Assembly (NCBI RefSeq): GCF_030063415.1
Contig: NZ_JASITA010000003.1
Span: forward strand, 89,600 to 153,599
Origin: Streptomyces sp. H27-C3
Lineage (GTDB): Bacteria; Actinomycetota; Actinomycetes; Streptomycetales; Streptomycetaceae
Reading direction: 5' to 3'
Length of the DNA stretch: 64,000 nucleotides
Under the pieces are notes generated by a model that had not been told where the DNA came from, searched no databases, and was given only the letters and a program-made list of their open reading frames with translations. Both the position numbers and the translations under genes were made by a program. Below, one piece after another: positions 8,650 through 20,277 of this stretch (positions are counted from its first letter, which is position 1; the number at the start of each line of letters is the position of its first letter).

Positions 8650-8934
8650 GTGCAGACCATGGAACTCACCGCATCCACCCGCCGCCGCCGCACCGGCACC
8701 CGGGACGCCGACGGCACGGCCGTCGCCTCGTTCGTGCTCGGCCTCGTCGGGCTGCTCGTGATGAACATCTTCCTGGGGCCCGCCGCCATCGCCCTGGCCG
8801 GCGTGGCCCTGTGGCGCGGCACCGAGCGACGCGGACGCGCCCTGCTGGGCCTCGGTCTCGGCGTGGCCGACCTGGTCGTGCTCGCCGCCGTGATGTCCGC
8901 CAACGGCACCGTGTCGTGGAGCTTCGGCGGCTGA
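8650..8934 (+). CDS. DUF4190-type membrane protein
   Basis: 94-residue protein with a basic N-terminus ([13 protein letters not shown]) and a DUF4190-like core: [30 protein letters not shown] and [21 protein letters not shown], giving two membrane helices separated by the typical Gly-rich turn. GTG 8650 lies 11 nt after AAGGAG; ATG 8659 is an in-frame alternative. It is cotranscribed with the 54-residue membrane protein and divergent from the TetR gene, which probably represses both. Function of the family is unknown. Confidence 0.75.
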   Translation: MQTMELTASTRRRRTGTRDADGTAVASFVLGLVGLLVMNIFLGPAAIALAGVALWRGTERRGRALLGLGLGVADLVVLAAVMSANGTVSWSFGG

Positions 8935-8982
8935 ACGGCCCGGGCTGCGGCGGGCGGGGCGAACCTCCGCGCCATGGACTCG

Positions 8983-8988
8983 TAGAAT
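8983..8988 (+). promoter_or_regulatory. Probable -10 element, cysteine desulfurase
   Basis: TAGAAT at 8983-8988 is only 10 bp before ATG 8999, and no ribosome site is visible in front of that ATG. This arrangement predicts an mRNA that begins at or within a few bases of the start codon, a common situation in Streptomyces. Confidence 0.45.
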
Positions 8989-8998
8989 CGAGCCCACC

Positions 8999-10168
8999 AT
9001 GGCTTACCTCGACCACGCCGCGACCACCCCGATGCTTCCTGAGGCGGCTCTGGCGTTGACTGCCCAGCTCGCCGTCACCGGCAACGCGTCGTCCCTGCAC
9101 GCCGCCGGCCGCCGGGCGCGCCGCAGCGCCGAGGAGGCCCGCGAGATGCTCGCGGAGGCCCTTGGCGCGCGCCCCAGCGAGGTGGTCTTCACCGCGGGCG
9201 GCACGGAGGCCGACAACCTCGCCGTCAAGGGCCTTTACTGGGCCCGGCGTGACGCCGACCCGCGCAGAGTGCGGGTCCTGGCCAGCCCCGTCGAGCACCA
9301 CGCCGTTCTGGACGCCGTGGACTGGCTCGGCGAGCACGAGGGTGCCACGGTCGAGTACCTACCGGTCGACTCCTACGGGCGGGTGCACCCCGAGGCGCTG
9401 CGCGAGGCCATCGAGCGCGACCCCTTCGACGTCGCCCTGGCCACCGTGATGTGGGCCAACAACGAGATCGGCACCATCCTGCCGGTCCGTGAACTGGCCG
9501 ACGTGGCGCGCGAGTTCGACGTACCGCTGCACGCGGACGCGGTGCAGGCCGTCGGTCAGCTCCCGGTCGACTTCGCCGCCTCCGGGCTGGCCGCGATGAC
9601 CGTCTCCGGCCACAAGATCGGCGGCCCGTACGGCATCGGCGCCCTGCTCCTGGGCCGCGAGTACACCCCGGTCCCCGTCCTGCACGGCGGCGGCCAGGAG
9701 CGGCACGTACGCTCCGGCACCCTCGACGTCCCCGCCATCGCCTCCTTCGCGGTGGCCGGCCGGCTGGCCACCGAGCGGCGCGAACGCTTCGCCGAGCGGA
9801 TCGGCGGCCTGCGCGACGCCCTGGTCGACGCCGTGCGCGAGGCCGTCCCCGAGGCGATCCTCGGCGGCGACCCGGCCCCCGGCGGCCGTCTCCCCGCCAA
9901 CGCCCACTTCACCTTCCCCGGCTGCGAGGGCGACTCGCTGCTCCTGCTGCTCGACGCGCAGGGCATCGAGTGCTCGACGGGATCGGCCTGCACGGCCGGC
10001 GTCGCCCAGCCCAGCCATGTGCTGCTTGCCATCGGGACCGACCCCGACCTGGCCCGCGGCACCCTGCGCTTCTCGCTGGGGCACACCTCGACCGAGGCGG
10101 ACGTGGCCGCGGTCGCGGTCGCGATCGGCCCCGCGGTGGAGCGGGCGCGCACGGCGGGGCTCGTCTGA
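8999..10168 (+). CDS. Cysteine desulfurase (IscS/NifS family)
   Basis: 389-residue PLP enzyme removing sulfur from cysteine for transfer to acceptors. Seen: the N-terminal YLDHAATTP motif, [11 protein letters not shown], the PLP-binding histidine region HHAVLDAV, the Schiff-base lysine in [10 protein letters not shown] near residue 202, and the mobile persulfide cysteine in [15 protein letters not shown] near residue 327. The long loop around that cysteine places it with IscS-type enzymes. mnmA lies 750 bp downstream on the same strand, separated by an opposite-strand gene; the likely job here is to supply sulfur for tRNA 2-thiouridine. Confidence 0.94.
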   Translation: MAYLDHAATTPMLPEAALALTAQLAVTGNASSLHAAGRRARRSAEEAREMLAEALGARPSEVVFTAGGTEADNLAVKGLYWARRDADPRRVRVLASPVEHHAVLDAVDWLGEHEGATVEYLPVDSYGRVHPEALREAIERDPFDVALATVMWANNEIGTILPVRELADVAREFDVPLHADAVQAVGQLPVDFAASGLAAMTVSGHKIGGPYGIGALLLGREYTPVPVLHGGGQERHVRSGTLDVPAIASFAVAGRLATERRERFAERIGGLRDALVDAVREAVPEAILGGDPAPGGRLPANAHFTFPGCEGDSLLLLLDAQGIECSTGSACTAGVAQPSHVLLAIGTDPDLARGTLRFSLGHTSTEADVAAVAVAIGPAVERARTAGLV

Positions 10169-10192
10169 GAGCCGGGGGTTCCCGGATCCGGA

Positions 10193-10867
10193 TCAGGCAT
10201 TCCCGCTCTCCTTCCCGGCCTCGGCACGCTCCCGCTTGGCCAGTTCACCGCGTACGAACTTGATGTACCGGTCCCAGTTCCAGTGCGGTCCCGGGTCGGT
10301 GTGGTCGGTGCCGGGCACCTCGACGTGCCCGATGATGTGCTCACGGTCGGCCGGTATGTCGTAGCGGACGCATATCCCGGCGGCCAGCCTGGCCGACGAC
10401 CGGTACATCACGTCCGTGAGGGTCTCGGGCCGCGCGACGAACGCCTCGTGCTCGATGCCGACACTGCGCTCGTTGTACGACCGGTTTCCCGCGTGGTAAG
10501 CCACATCCAGCTCCCGGGCCATCTGCGCGATGTGCCCGTCCTTGGCCCGCACGACGTAGTGCGCGGCGGCCTGGTGCCCCGGGTCGCGGAAGATCCGCAG
10601 GGCCGTGCCGTAACTTCCCTCAGTGGTATGGATCACGATCCGGTCAATGTCGTAGTCGTCCGGCCGGTCGGCCGTCCGGAGATTCCCCGCGGACGCGGCC
10701 ACCCACTGGGCCCCCGCGTGGTCGACCGCGCCCTCCGTACGCGGCTTGCGGACGCCGGGCGCGCTCCACCACAGCCGGGACAACTCGTCCCCGAACACCG
10801 CGGCCGTCCCACCCACGACGACCGCGCCACCCCCGATGAGCAAGGCGCGTCTGCTGATCTGTTCCAT
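10193..10867 (-). CDS. N-acetylmuramoyl-L-alanine amidase, exported
   Basis: 224-residue Amidase_2 (T7-lysozyme-like) enzyme that cleaves the bond between MurNAc and the peptide stem. The N-terminus SRRALLIGGGAVVVGG is a short twin-arginine signal without an obvious cleavage site, so it may stay membrane-anchored. Zinc ligands are visible: His in IVIHTTEG near residue 79 and His in GTDHTDPGPHW near residue 187, with the catalytic region NERSVGIEHE between them. It is convergent with the cysteine desulfurase and divergent from mnmA (53 bp apart). Confidence 0.9.
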   Translation of the reverse strand: MEQISRRALLIGGGAVVVGGTAAVFGDELSRLWWSAPGVRKPRTEGAVDHAGAQWVAASAGNLRTADRPDDYDIDRIVIHTTEGSYGTALRIFRDPGHQAAAHYVVRAKDGHIAQMARELDVAYHAGNRSYNERSVGIEHEAFVARPETLTDVMYRSSARLAAGICVRYDIPADREHIIGHVEVPGTDHTDPGPHWNWDRYIKFVRGELAKRERAEAGKESGNA

Positions 10868-10920
10868 GAGCGGATAACGCCTGCGGAGCTGTCCTTGGTT
10901 CCGTCTACCCTTGAGGAGCT

Positions 10921-12051
10921 ATGACTGAGACCCCGCGCCCCCTCCGTGTCCTCGCCGCCATGTCCGGTGGAGTCGACTCCGCCGTCGCCGCAGCCCGAGC
11001 CGCCGAGGCCGGGCACGACGTGACCGGCGTCCACCTCGCCCTGTCCGCCAACCCGCAGTCGTTCCGAACCGGCGCGCGCGGCTGCTGCACCATCGAGGAC
11101 TCGCGCGACGCGCGCCGGGCCGCCGATGTCATCGGCATCCCCTTCTACGTCTGGGACCTCGCCGAGCGCTTCCGCGAGGACGTCGTCGACGACTTCGTCG
11201 CCGAGTACGAGGCGGGCCGCACGCCGAACCCGTGCCTGCGCTGCAACGAGAAGATCAAGTTCGCCGCGCTGCTCGACAAGGCGCTCGCGCTCGGCTTCGA
11301 CGCGGTGGCCACCGGCCACTACGCGACGGTCGTCCTCAACGAGGACGGCACCCGCGAGCTGCACCGCGCGAGCGACATGGCCAAGGACCAGAGTTACGTC
11401 CTCGGGGTCCTCGACGAGAGGCAGCTCGCGCACGCGATGTTCCCCCTCGGCGACACCCTCACCACCAAGGGCGAGATCCGCGCGGAGGCCGAGCGGCGCG
11501 GCCTGGCGGTCGCGAAGAAGCCCGACAGCCACGACATCTGCTTCATCGCCGACGGCGACACCCAGGGCTTCCTCGCCGACCGCCTCGGCGGCAAGGCGGA
11601 GGGCGACATCGTCGACGAGTCGGGCACCACGATCGGCTCGCACGACGGCGCCTTCGGCTTCACCATCGGCCAGCGCAAGGGCCTGCGCATCGGCCACCCC
11701 GCCGCCGACGGCAAGCCGCGCTACGTCCTGGACATCTCCCCGGTGAACAACACGGTGACGGTGGGCCCTGTGGAGGCCCTCGACATCGGCGCGCTGACCG
11801 CCATCAAGCCCCGATGGTGCGGAGTCGCCCCGGCGGGCCCCGGCACGTACACCGCGCAGCTGCGGGCGCACGGCGACGAGACCCCGGTCACCGCGGAGCT
11901 GGTGGACGGCGAGCTCCACGTCAGCTTCGACGAGCCGGTGCGCGGCGTCGCGCCCGGCCAGGCGATCGTGCTGTACGACGGCACGCGCGTGGTCGGCTCG
12001 GCGACCATCGCCACGACGAGCCGGGCGGCGAAGACCTCCGCCTCCGTCTGA
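10921..12051 (+). CDS. mnmA: tRNA 2-thiouridine synthase MnmA
   Basis: 376-residue enzyme that thiolates U34 of Lys, Glu and Gln tRNAs. PP-loop SGGVDSAV near residue 15, catalytic cysteine in [12 protein letters not shown] near residue 102, TGHYA near 126 and the second, persulfide-forming cysteine in [11 protein letters not shown] near 202. The C-terminal beta-barrel is complete. ATG 10921 follows GAGGAG by only 2 nt, while a possible -10 (TACCCT, about 10904) lies just upstream, so a near-leaderless message is plausible. Sulfur would come from the nearby desulfurase. Confidence 0.95.
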   Translation: MTETPRPLRVLAAMSGGVDSAVAAARAAEAGHDVTGVHLALSANPQSFRTGARGCCTIEDSRDARRAADVIGIPFYVWDLAERFREDVVDDFVAEYEAGRTPNPCLRCNEKIKFAALLDKALALGFDAVATGHYATVVLNEDGTRELHRASDMAKDQSYVLGVLDERQLAHAMFPLGDTLTTKGEIRAEAERRGLAVAKKPDSHDICFIADGDTQGFLADRLGGKAEGDIVDESGTTIGSHDGAFGFTIGQRKGLRIGHPAADGKPRYVLDISPVNNTVTVGPVEALDIGALTAIKPRWCGVAPAGPGTYTAQLRAHGDETPVTAELVDGELHVSFDEPVRGVAPGQAIVLYDGTRVVGSATIATTSRAAKTSASV

Positions 12052-12085
12052 TCCCCGGGCCCGCCCCGGCGGCGGCCCGCCCCGC

Positions 12086-12865
12086 CTACGCCGCGAAGAA
12101 CTCCCGCAGCACCGGCGCGAGCACCTGCGGCGCCACGTCGTGGACCTGCCCCGTCAGCGTGCGGTGCCGGCCACGGCGTACCGACCTCGCGACCGTTTTG
12201 GCGGCCTCCCGCATCGCCTGCGGGCTCGCCCCGCCGTCGACGACCAGGACCGGCGGTCGTACGGACCCCAGCCGCTCCACCGGCACCGTGCCGTCGCCCA
12301 TGACCGCGTCGTCGTAGGCGAGGGTGTGCGCCACCGCCACCAGGTCCGGCCACTCCGGCGCCTTGCGCACCTGCGCCAGCACCTGGGGCGACAGCCCCAC
12401 CAGCGTCATGAACAGCTCGGCCGCGCCCTCGCGGTCGCCCTCCGACAGCAGTGCGGCGAGCCGCACCGAGTACGCCGCCTTGGCTGCCCGGTCTCCGTCG
12501 TCGACGACGGTGAAGGGCGGCTCGTACACGGCGAGTCTGCCCATCGGCACCCCGCTCGCCGCCGCCTCCAGAACCAGCGCGGCGCCCGACGAAATACCGT
12601 ATACCGACACGGGTGCGGCCTCCTCGTCGACGAGGGCGGCGAGATCCTCCACCTCGCGCGCGACCGCGTACGGAGCGGTGTCGCCACTCGCCCCGTGGCC
12701 CCGGCGGTCGTAGGTGACCACGGAGAAGTGCGGCGCGAGCAACGCCGCCAGTGGTGCTTCCGAGGAACCGGTGCTGAAGGCACCGCCCACCAGGACCAAC
12801 GGCGCCCCTTCGCCCCTGCGCTCGAAGGCGATGGGGGTGCCGTCACGCGAAATCAATTTGCTCAT
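12086..12865 (-). CDS. Alpha/beta hydrolase
   Basis: 259-residue cytoplasmic hydrolase. The oxyanion segment LVLVGGAF, the strand motif VVTYDRRGHGASG, the nucleophile elbow GISSGAAL (Ser near residue 93), the acid in VVDGGASP and the late catalytic His in GQVHDVAP are all present. It resembles the many short-lid alpha/beta hydrolases of Streptomyces annotated only generally; substrate cannot be inferred. Divergent from the LOG-family gene. Confidence 0.87.
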   Translation of the reverse strand: MSKLISRDGTPIAFERRGEGAPLVLVGGAFSTGSSEAPLAALLAPHFSVVTYDRRGHGASGDTAPYAVAREVEDLAALVDEEAAPVSVYGISSGAALVLEAAASGVPMGRLAVYEPPFTVVDDGDRAAKAAYSVRLAALLSEGDREGAAELFMTLVGLSPQVLAQVRKAPEWPDLVAVAHTLAYDDAVMGDGTVPVERLGSVRPPVLVVDGGASPQAMREAAKTVARSVRRGRHRTLTGQVHDVAPQVLAPVLREFFAA

Positions 12866-12948
12866 ACCGATGGGGACCGGGCGGCGCGCGGGAACTCATC
12901 GGTGCGCGGGAAAAAACTTTCCCGGAACTTCGGTCGTAACGTTGGGGG

Positions 12949-13488
12949 ATGAACATCTGCGTCTTCCTCTCCGCCGCCGACCTCGACGAGCGCTACACCC
13001 GGCCCGCCCGCGAATTCGCCGAACTTCTCGGCAAGGGCGGCCACACCCTGGTGTGGGGCGGATCCGAGAGCGGTCTGATGAAGGTGGTCGCGGACGGCGT
13101 ACAGGAGTCGGGCGGGCACCTGGTCGGCGTATCGGTGGATTTTCTGGCCGCCAAGGCCCGTGTGAACGCAGACGAGATGATCGTCGCCAAGGACCTCGCC
13201 GAGCGCAAGGCGTTGCTGCTCTCCCGGTCCGAAGCGATCGTCGTCATGGTCGGCGGCACCGGCACGCTGGACGAGGCCACCGAAATCCTGGAACTCAAGA
13301 AGCACGGCCTGCACAGCAAGCCGGTGGTGCTGCTCAACGCCGCCGGCTTCTACGACGGCCTCAAGCAGCAGCTCCAGCGGATGGAGGCGGAGGGCTTCCT
13401 GCCGGTGCCCCTCAGCGACCTGGTGTTCTTCGCGGAGGACGGCGTCTCGGCGCTGGCCCACCTTGAGGAGTCGACCGGCGTGCAGTGA
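12949..13488 (+). CDS. LOG family protein (TIGR00730-like Rossmann fold)
   Basis: 179-residue protein related to cytokinin riboside-phosphate phosphoribohydrolases and molybdenum-cofactor-carrier-like proteins. The family signatures are recognisable but altered: GGSESGLMKVVADG in place of GGGxxGLMG, LAERKALL in place of MHERK, and VGGTGTLDEATE in place of PGGxGTxxE. The conserved proline of the last motif is valine. The catalytic Arg and Glu appear kept. The next gene, an SDR oxidoreductase, begins 7 bp after the stop, so the two are likely cotranscribed. Confidence 0.82.
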   Translation: MNICVFLSAADLDERYTRPAREFAELLGKGGHTLVWGGSESGLMKVVADGVQESGGHLVGVSVDFLAAKARVNADEMIVAKDLAERKALLLSRSEAIVVMVGGTGTLDEATEILELKKHGLHSKPVVLLNAAGFYDGLKQQLQRMEAEGFLPVPLSDLVFFAEDGVSALAHLEESTGVQ

Positions 13489-13495
13489 TGCGAGC

Positions 13496-14194
13496 ATGGC
13501 CCGTATGGCTACACATGTGATCACCGGGGCGGGCTCGGGCATCGGCGCCGCTGTCGCCCGCCGACTGCACGAGCGCGGCGACGACATCGTCCTGATGGCC
13601 CGCGACGCGGGCCGCGCCAAGCAGCTCGCCGCCGGCCTGCCCGGCGCCCGCACCCTCGTCGGCGACCTCGCAAATCCGGACCGGCTCTCCTGGGCCTTCT
13701 CGCACCAGCCGATGCCCGAGCGCGTGGACACCCTGCTGCACATCGCGGGCGTCGTGGACCTCGGCCGTATCGCCGACCTCGGCACCAAGGCCTGGCACAG
13801 CCAGCTCAACGTGAACCTGATCTCGCCCGCCGAGCTGACCCGCCTCTTCCTGCCCCAACTGCGCATGGACAAGGGTCATGTGCTCTTCGTCAACTCCGGC
13901 GCCGGTCTCAGCGCCGGACCCGAATGGGGCGCGTACGCGGCGAGCAAGCACGGCCTGAAGGCCCTCGCCGACTCGCTGCGCCAGGAGGAGCACGGCAACG
14001 GCGTGCGTGTCACGTCCGTGTATCCGGGCCGCACCGCGAGCGCCATGCAGGAGAAGGTGCACCACCAGGAGGGCAAGGAGTACGACGCGTCGCGCTGGAT
14101 CGACCCCGAGTCCGTCGCCACGACCATCCTGATGGCCCTCGACCTGCCGCGTGACGCCGAGGTCAACGACCTGACCGTAAGGCCGGGCCGATGA
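13496..14194 (+). CDS. Short-chain dehydrogenase/reductase
   Basis: 232-residue classical SDR. Cofactor motif TGAGSGIG near residue 10, the NAG equivalent HIAGV near 85, catalytic Ser in FVNSGAG near 131 and YAASK near 144. The residue after beta-2 is Arg (LMARDAGR), suggesting NADP preference. ATG 13496 and ATG 13505 are both in frame; neither has a strong ribosome site. It overlaps the following MetE-like gene by four bases (ATGA at 14191). Confidence 0.88.
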   Translation: MARMATHVITGAGSGIGAAVARRLHERGDDIVLMARDAGRAKQLAAGLPGARTLVGDLANPDRLSWAFSHQPMPERVDTLLHIAGVVDLGRIADLGTKAWHSQLNVNLISPAELTRLFLPQLRMDKGHVLFVNSGAGLSAGPEWGAYAASKHGLKALADSLRQEEHGNGVRVTSVYPGRTASAMQEKVHHQEGKEYDASRWIDPESVATTILMALDLPRDAEVNDLTVRPGR

Positions 14195-15240
14195 ACGAGC
14201 CCATGAGGGACGCGCCCGGTGGGCCGCCCGCCAAGGTGAACTGGGGCCCCGCCACCGGCGTCGGGTCCATGCCGGGCGAGGACGCGCGGGAGACCGCGAA
14301 GAGCGTCGTCGGGTCCTTCGAGGACTTCCCGTTCCTGCCGGAGCTGCCCGCGCGCGGGCCCGGCGCGGACATGATCGGCCGGTCCATCGGCATGCTCGTC
14401 GAGATGTACGGGCACGTGGAGCCCAGCGGCTGGCGGATCAGCGACCGGCCGGGGCGCGACACCCGGCGGGCCAGGTCCTGGCTGGGGGAGGACCTCGACG
14501 CGCTTGAGGAGTTCACCCAGGGCTACACGGGACCCCTCAAGGTGCAGGCCGTCGGGCCCTGGACGCTGGCCTCCTCGCTGGAGCTCAGGAGCGGCCAGGC
14601 CGTCCTGGGGGACCCCGGCGCGGTGCGGGACCTCGCGGGCTCGCTCGCCGAAGGTCTGCGCGACCACCTCGCGGATGTACGTCGCCGGGTGCCCGGCGCC
14701 GATGTGGTGCTCCAGCTCGACGAGCCGTCACTGACGTACGTACTGCGCGGCGAGGTCAGGACCGCGAGCGGATACCGGACGCACCGATCGGTCGACCGGC
14801 AGGTCGTCGAGGGCACGCTGCGGGACGTGATGGCCGTCAACCACGACGCGGGCGGCCCGGTGATCGTCCATTCCTGCGCGCCGGATGTGCCGTTCGCCCT
14901 GCTGCGGCGGGCCGGTGCGGCAGGCGTCTCATTCGATTTCTCGCTGCTCACCGAGCGTGACGAGGAAACGATCGGCGAAGCGGTGGAGGGCGGCACTCAG
15001 CTCTTCGCGGGAGTCGTGGCGTCCACCGAGGCCGCGTCGGCCGGATTGTCGGACCCCGCAGATATCGTCATGGGTGTCAGGACGCTGTGGCGCAGGCTGG
15101 GGCTGACGCCGGGGACTCTCGCCGAGTCCGTGGTGATCACTCCCTCGTGCGGGCTCGAGGGGGCTTCTCCCGGGTATGCCCGCGCGGCGCTCGCGCAGTG
15201 CGTCCGGGCGGCGAGATCGCTCGCAGACAACCCTGAGTGA
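14191..15240 (+). CDS. Half-length cobalamin-independent methionine synthase-like protein
   Basis: 349-residue protein matching the C-terminal catalytic barrel of MetE. The zinc-site signatures are present: VIVHSCAP near residue 231 (His and Cys) and ITPSCGLEG near 315 (Cys). The N-terminal barrel of MetE, which handles the polyglutamate folate tail, is absent, as in archaeal-type short MetE proteins that use other methyl donors. It lies directly before ligA (32 bp) in the SDR operon. Conserved as a short form in Streptomyces, so I do not regard it as a truncation. Confidence 0.82.
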   Translation: MNEPMRDAPGGPPAKVNWGPATGVGSMPGEDARETAKSVVGSFEDFPFLPELPARGPGADMIGRSIGMLVEMYGHVEPSGWRISDRPGRDTRRARSWLGEDLDALEEFTQGYTGPLKVQAVGPWTLASSLELRSGQAVLGDPGAVRDLAGSLAEGLRDHLADVRRRVPGADVVLQLDEPSLTYVLRGEVRTASGYRTHRSVDRQVVEGTLRDVMAVNHDAGGPVIVHSCAPDVPFALLRRAGAAGVSFDFSLLTERDEETIGEAVEGGTQLFAGVVASTEAASAGLSDPADIVMGVRTLWRRLGLTPGTLAESVVITPSCGLEGASPGYARAALAQCVRAARSLADNPE

Positions 15241-15248
15241 CGGGTTGA

Positions 15249-17456
<2,208 letters not shown>

Positions 17457-17749
17457 GGGCGGTGCGGGGCGGGGAAAGGGCAGGTGAGGGGGGGAGGAGC
17501 CGCAGCCGCCGGCCACCCGTTCAGCGCATAGCAGACGGATTCGGGTGGCTGGGTCGCATTCGGGCAAGAGCGGTGGACCGCTGCCCGTCGGAGCCGTCTG
17601 CGGCCTACTGTTGAGGTGTGCGCCTGTCGTGCACGGCTGCAATGGGTGTCTCCTGCTCGTGAAGAGCTCGGGGAAGGGATTCCAGTCGTGATGGCATGAC
17701 AACGGGGCCATCGCGTGGCACGGGCACCGCCAGCTGTGAGAGGGACGGA

Positions 17750-19879
17750 ATGAAACCGACCGAGAGCGTCGAGGCGGCTGCGCGGCTGCGCGGGTGGGCG
17801 GGAGCCGCCAAGGCGTTGCCCGCCGTCGTCGTCGGGCTGTCCGCCCTCCTGCTGGTGATCGGGGTCTGCCGCGCGGTGGTGATCGGCGACCCGGTGTTCC
17901 CCGACGGCGCGGTCGGCTGGTCGCTGGCCATACTCACCGGAATCATCGTCGGCCACCTGGTGGCACTCGGCCGCGACCGCTGGTGGGGCGGCACAGGATC
18001 CGGCGCCGCCCTCACGCTCGCCGTCCAGCTGCTGTACGGGTGGGTGCCGGCCGGTCTGGTCAGCCTGGCCGTCGTGGTGCTGGTCGGCATGGCCCGCCGA
18101 AACCGATGGCGGCTGGGGTTGCTGCATGGCGCGGTGGACGTCCTGGGCATCGGCGCCGCGGCGCTCGTCCTGGCCGCGTTCGGCGACGTACCGACCATCG
18201 AGAAGCCCTGGAACCCGCTGGAATGGGGCATCGACGACATCCCCGAGGTCGTGCTGGCCGCCACCGCCTACCTGCTGACCACCAGGCTGCTGCTCTGGTA
18301 CACCCTCGCCCCGCGCAGCGGCCGACTGCCCAGCGTCGCCCGAACGGCCCTGGTCCGCCAGGTGCTCGTCGCGGTCGCGCTGCTCGGCATAGCCCCGCTG
18401 ATCTGCGTGGTCGCGGTGGCCCTGCCGGTCCTGCTGCCGCTCTTCTCCGTACCGCTGATCGCGCTGGACTCCACCCTGTGGATCGCCAGGGCGAGGGCGG
18501 AGGAGCAGCTGCGGGACCCGCTGACCGGACTGCCCAACAGGCAATGGCTGTTGGAGCGGGCCTGGCCGGCGCTGGAGGAGGCCGAGAGCATCGGTGCCAG
18601 GTCCGCCCTGATCCTCATCGACCTGGACCGCTTCAGGGCGGTCAACGACACACTCGGCCATCTGGCGGGCGACCGGCTGCTGTTGCAGATAGCCGACCGG
18701 CTCCGGCTGGCCCTGCCGCGTGGTGCGGAGGCCGCGCGGCTCGGCGGCGACGAGTTCGCGGTGCTGCTCCCGACGGCCGACTCCACGACCAGCGCCCAGC
18801 GCATAGCCCGTCACCTGGTCGCCGAGTTCTCCTCCCCGCTCGACCTCGACGGCCTCACTCTTGTCCTGGAGGCCAGCGCGGGCGTCGCCGTCTTCCCCGA
18901 CCACGCGCTCGACGCGGAAGGGCTGCTGCGGCGCGCGGACGTGGCGATGTACCAGGCCAAGCGGGACCGTACGGGCGTCGAGGTCTACGAGTCCAAACGG
19001 GACAGCAACACCCCTGACCGGCTCGGCCTGTTGGGTGACCTTCGACGCGCTCTGGACGCGCGCGAGGTCGAGCTGCACTACCAGCCCAAGGTCCAGTTCG
19101 ACGGGCAGGTCGCGGGGCTCGAAGCCCTGGTCCGGTGGGTGCACCCGGAGCGGGGGCGGGTCTCCCCGGACGAGTTCATCGCCATCGCGGAGTCCTCGGG
19201 CCTGATGCCGCACCTCACGGAGTACGTCCTGGACACCGCCCTGGCGCAGGTCGCCCGCTGGCGGGCCCAGGGGCTGATGGTCCCGGTGGCGGTCAACGTC
19301 TCACCGCGCGACGTGCACACACCCGGCTTCGCAGGCTCGGTGGCCGCGAGGCTCGCCCGGCACGGAGTCCCCGCCGGATCCCTCCAGTTGGAGATCACGG
19401 AACATGTGCTGTTCGAAGACCCCCAGCGAGCGGCGGACACGCTCGCGGCGCTGACGGGGCACGGCGTCAAGATGTCGCTGGACGATTTCGGCACCGGCTA
19501 CTCGTCCCTGGTGCATCTGCGGCGGCTGCCGGTGAGCGAACTCAAGATCGACCGTTCCTTCGTGGCCAGGCTGGCCATCGACAACGAGGACGCCGAGATC
19601 GTCCGCTGCACGGTGGACCTCGCACACTCGCTCGGCCTGCTCGTGGTCGCCGAGGGCGTCGAGGACGACGAGACGTGGGAGCGGCTGCGGGACCTGGGCT
19701 GCGACGCGGTGCAGGGCTGGCTGGTGGCCGCCGCGATGCCGCCCGAGGAGGCCACGGCCTGGCTGCTCGCCCGCGGTGACCGGGGCTGGCACCGCCAGGA
19801 CGACCTGGACCGGGTGGCGGCGGCGCGGGCGCTGGAGCAGACGAACAGCCAGTCGCCGTCCGGGCAGACCGTGAAGTAG
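17750..19879 (+). CDS. rmdB: Membrane GGDEF-EAL cyclic-di-GMP protein, RmdB-like
   Basis: 709-residue protein: about six N-terminal membrane helices (residues 15-230), a GGDEF domain (motif GGDEF at 332-336) and an EAL domain (EAL at 458-460). All EAL catalytic signatures are intact: EALVRW, VNVSP, EITEH, DDFGTGYSSL, LKID, AEGVE and QGW. The inhibitory RxxD site upstream of GGDEF is not present (PRGA instead). Position next to ligA and before gatC is the position of SCO5495/RmdB in S. coelicolor, reported as a c-di-GMP phosphodiesterase affecting development. Start ATG 17750 is preceded by GAGAGGGA; ATG 17696 is also in frame but lacks a ribosome site. The 293 bp upstream contain a perfect 14-bp palindrome (AGCGGT-GG-ACCGCT at 17569-17582) and nothing else I recognise. 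Confidence 0.88.
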   Translation: MKPTESVEAAARLRGWAGAAKALPAVVVGLSALLLVIGVCRAVVIGDPVFPDGAVGWSLAILTGIIVGHLVALGRDRWWGGTGSGAALTLAVQLLYGWVPAGLVSLAVVVLVGMARRNRWRLGLLHGAVDVLGIGAAALVLAAFGDVPTIEKPWNPLEWGIDDIPEVVLAATAYLLTTRLLLWYTLAPRSGRLPSVARTALVRQVLVAVALLGIAPLICVVAVALPVLLPLFSVPLIALDSTLWIARARAEEQLRDPLTGLPNRQWLLERAWPALEEAESIGARSALILIDLDRFRAVNDTLGHLAGDRLLLQIADRLRLALPRGAEAARLGGDEFAVLLPTADSTTSAQRIARHLVAEFSSPLDLDGLTLVLEASAGVAVFPDHALDAEGLLRRADVAMYQAKRDRTGVEVYESKRDSNTPDRLGLLGDLRRALDAREVELHYQPKVQFDGQVAGLEALVRWVHPERGRVSPDEFIAIAESSGLMPHLTEYVLDTALAQVARWRAQGLMVPVAVNVSPRDVHTPGFAGSVAARLARHGVPAGSLQLEITEHVLFEDPQRAADTLAALTGHGVKMSLDDFGTGYSSLVHLRRLPVSELKIDRSFVARLAIDNEDAEIVRCTVDLAHSLGLLVVAEGVEDDETWERLRDLGCDAVQGWLVAAAMPPEEATAWLLARGDRGWHRQDDLDRVAAARALEQTNSQSPSGQTVK

Positions 19880-19889
19880 TCCCGGGGGG

Positions 19890-20150
19890 AGCGTGCGTCG
19901 AGCAGGGCCGGGGAGCGTGCCTGGAACGGCCTCCGGCGGCACGTCGGCGCGCGTCGAGCGGCCACGGGGGAGCGGGTCGCGCAGCCGCCGGGGAGCGCAT
20001 CGCGCGGCCCGGGTCGAGGGCGTCGAGCGGCCACGCCGAAGCGCGTCGATCGGCCGCCTGGGAGCGGGTCCCCCAGCCGCGGGGGAGGGAGGCGAGCCGG
20101 CCCGGTCGCAGTGCGCCGAGCGGCCCCGGTGGAGTGCGTCCGCGGCCCTG
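19890..20150. repeat. Degenerate 23-bp tandem repeat array
   Basis: Between rmdB and gatC lie about eleven imperfect direct repeats. Units start at 19890, 19914, 19948, 19971, 19994, 20017, 20040, 20063, 20086, 20110 and 20133: the period is 23 bp (twice 24, once 34 where a short degenerate unit intervenes). The core is AGCGCGTCGAGCGGCC followed by seven variable, G-rich bases. There are no unique spacers, so this is not CRISPR-like. Since 23 is not a multiple of three, it is not a protein repeat. The rest of the 398-bp gap holds a possible -10 (TAGGAT, 20233-20238) for gatC. Confidence 0.85.
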
Positions 20151-20277
20151 CGTCGGCGGACTTGCCGGGGCGGAGCCGGGCATGATCGGGGTGCGGCGGC
20201 TCATCCGTGTATGGACATTGGACAGCGCCCCATAGGATTGGGCGAAAACCCACACACTCACCCCTGAGGATCGCTGC

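Noticed and set aside
19890..20150. CRISPR array
   Set aside because: Units directly abut at 23 bp with no unique spacers and diverge from one another; no cas genes are near.
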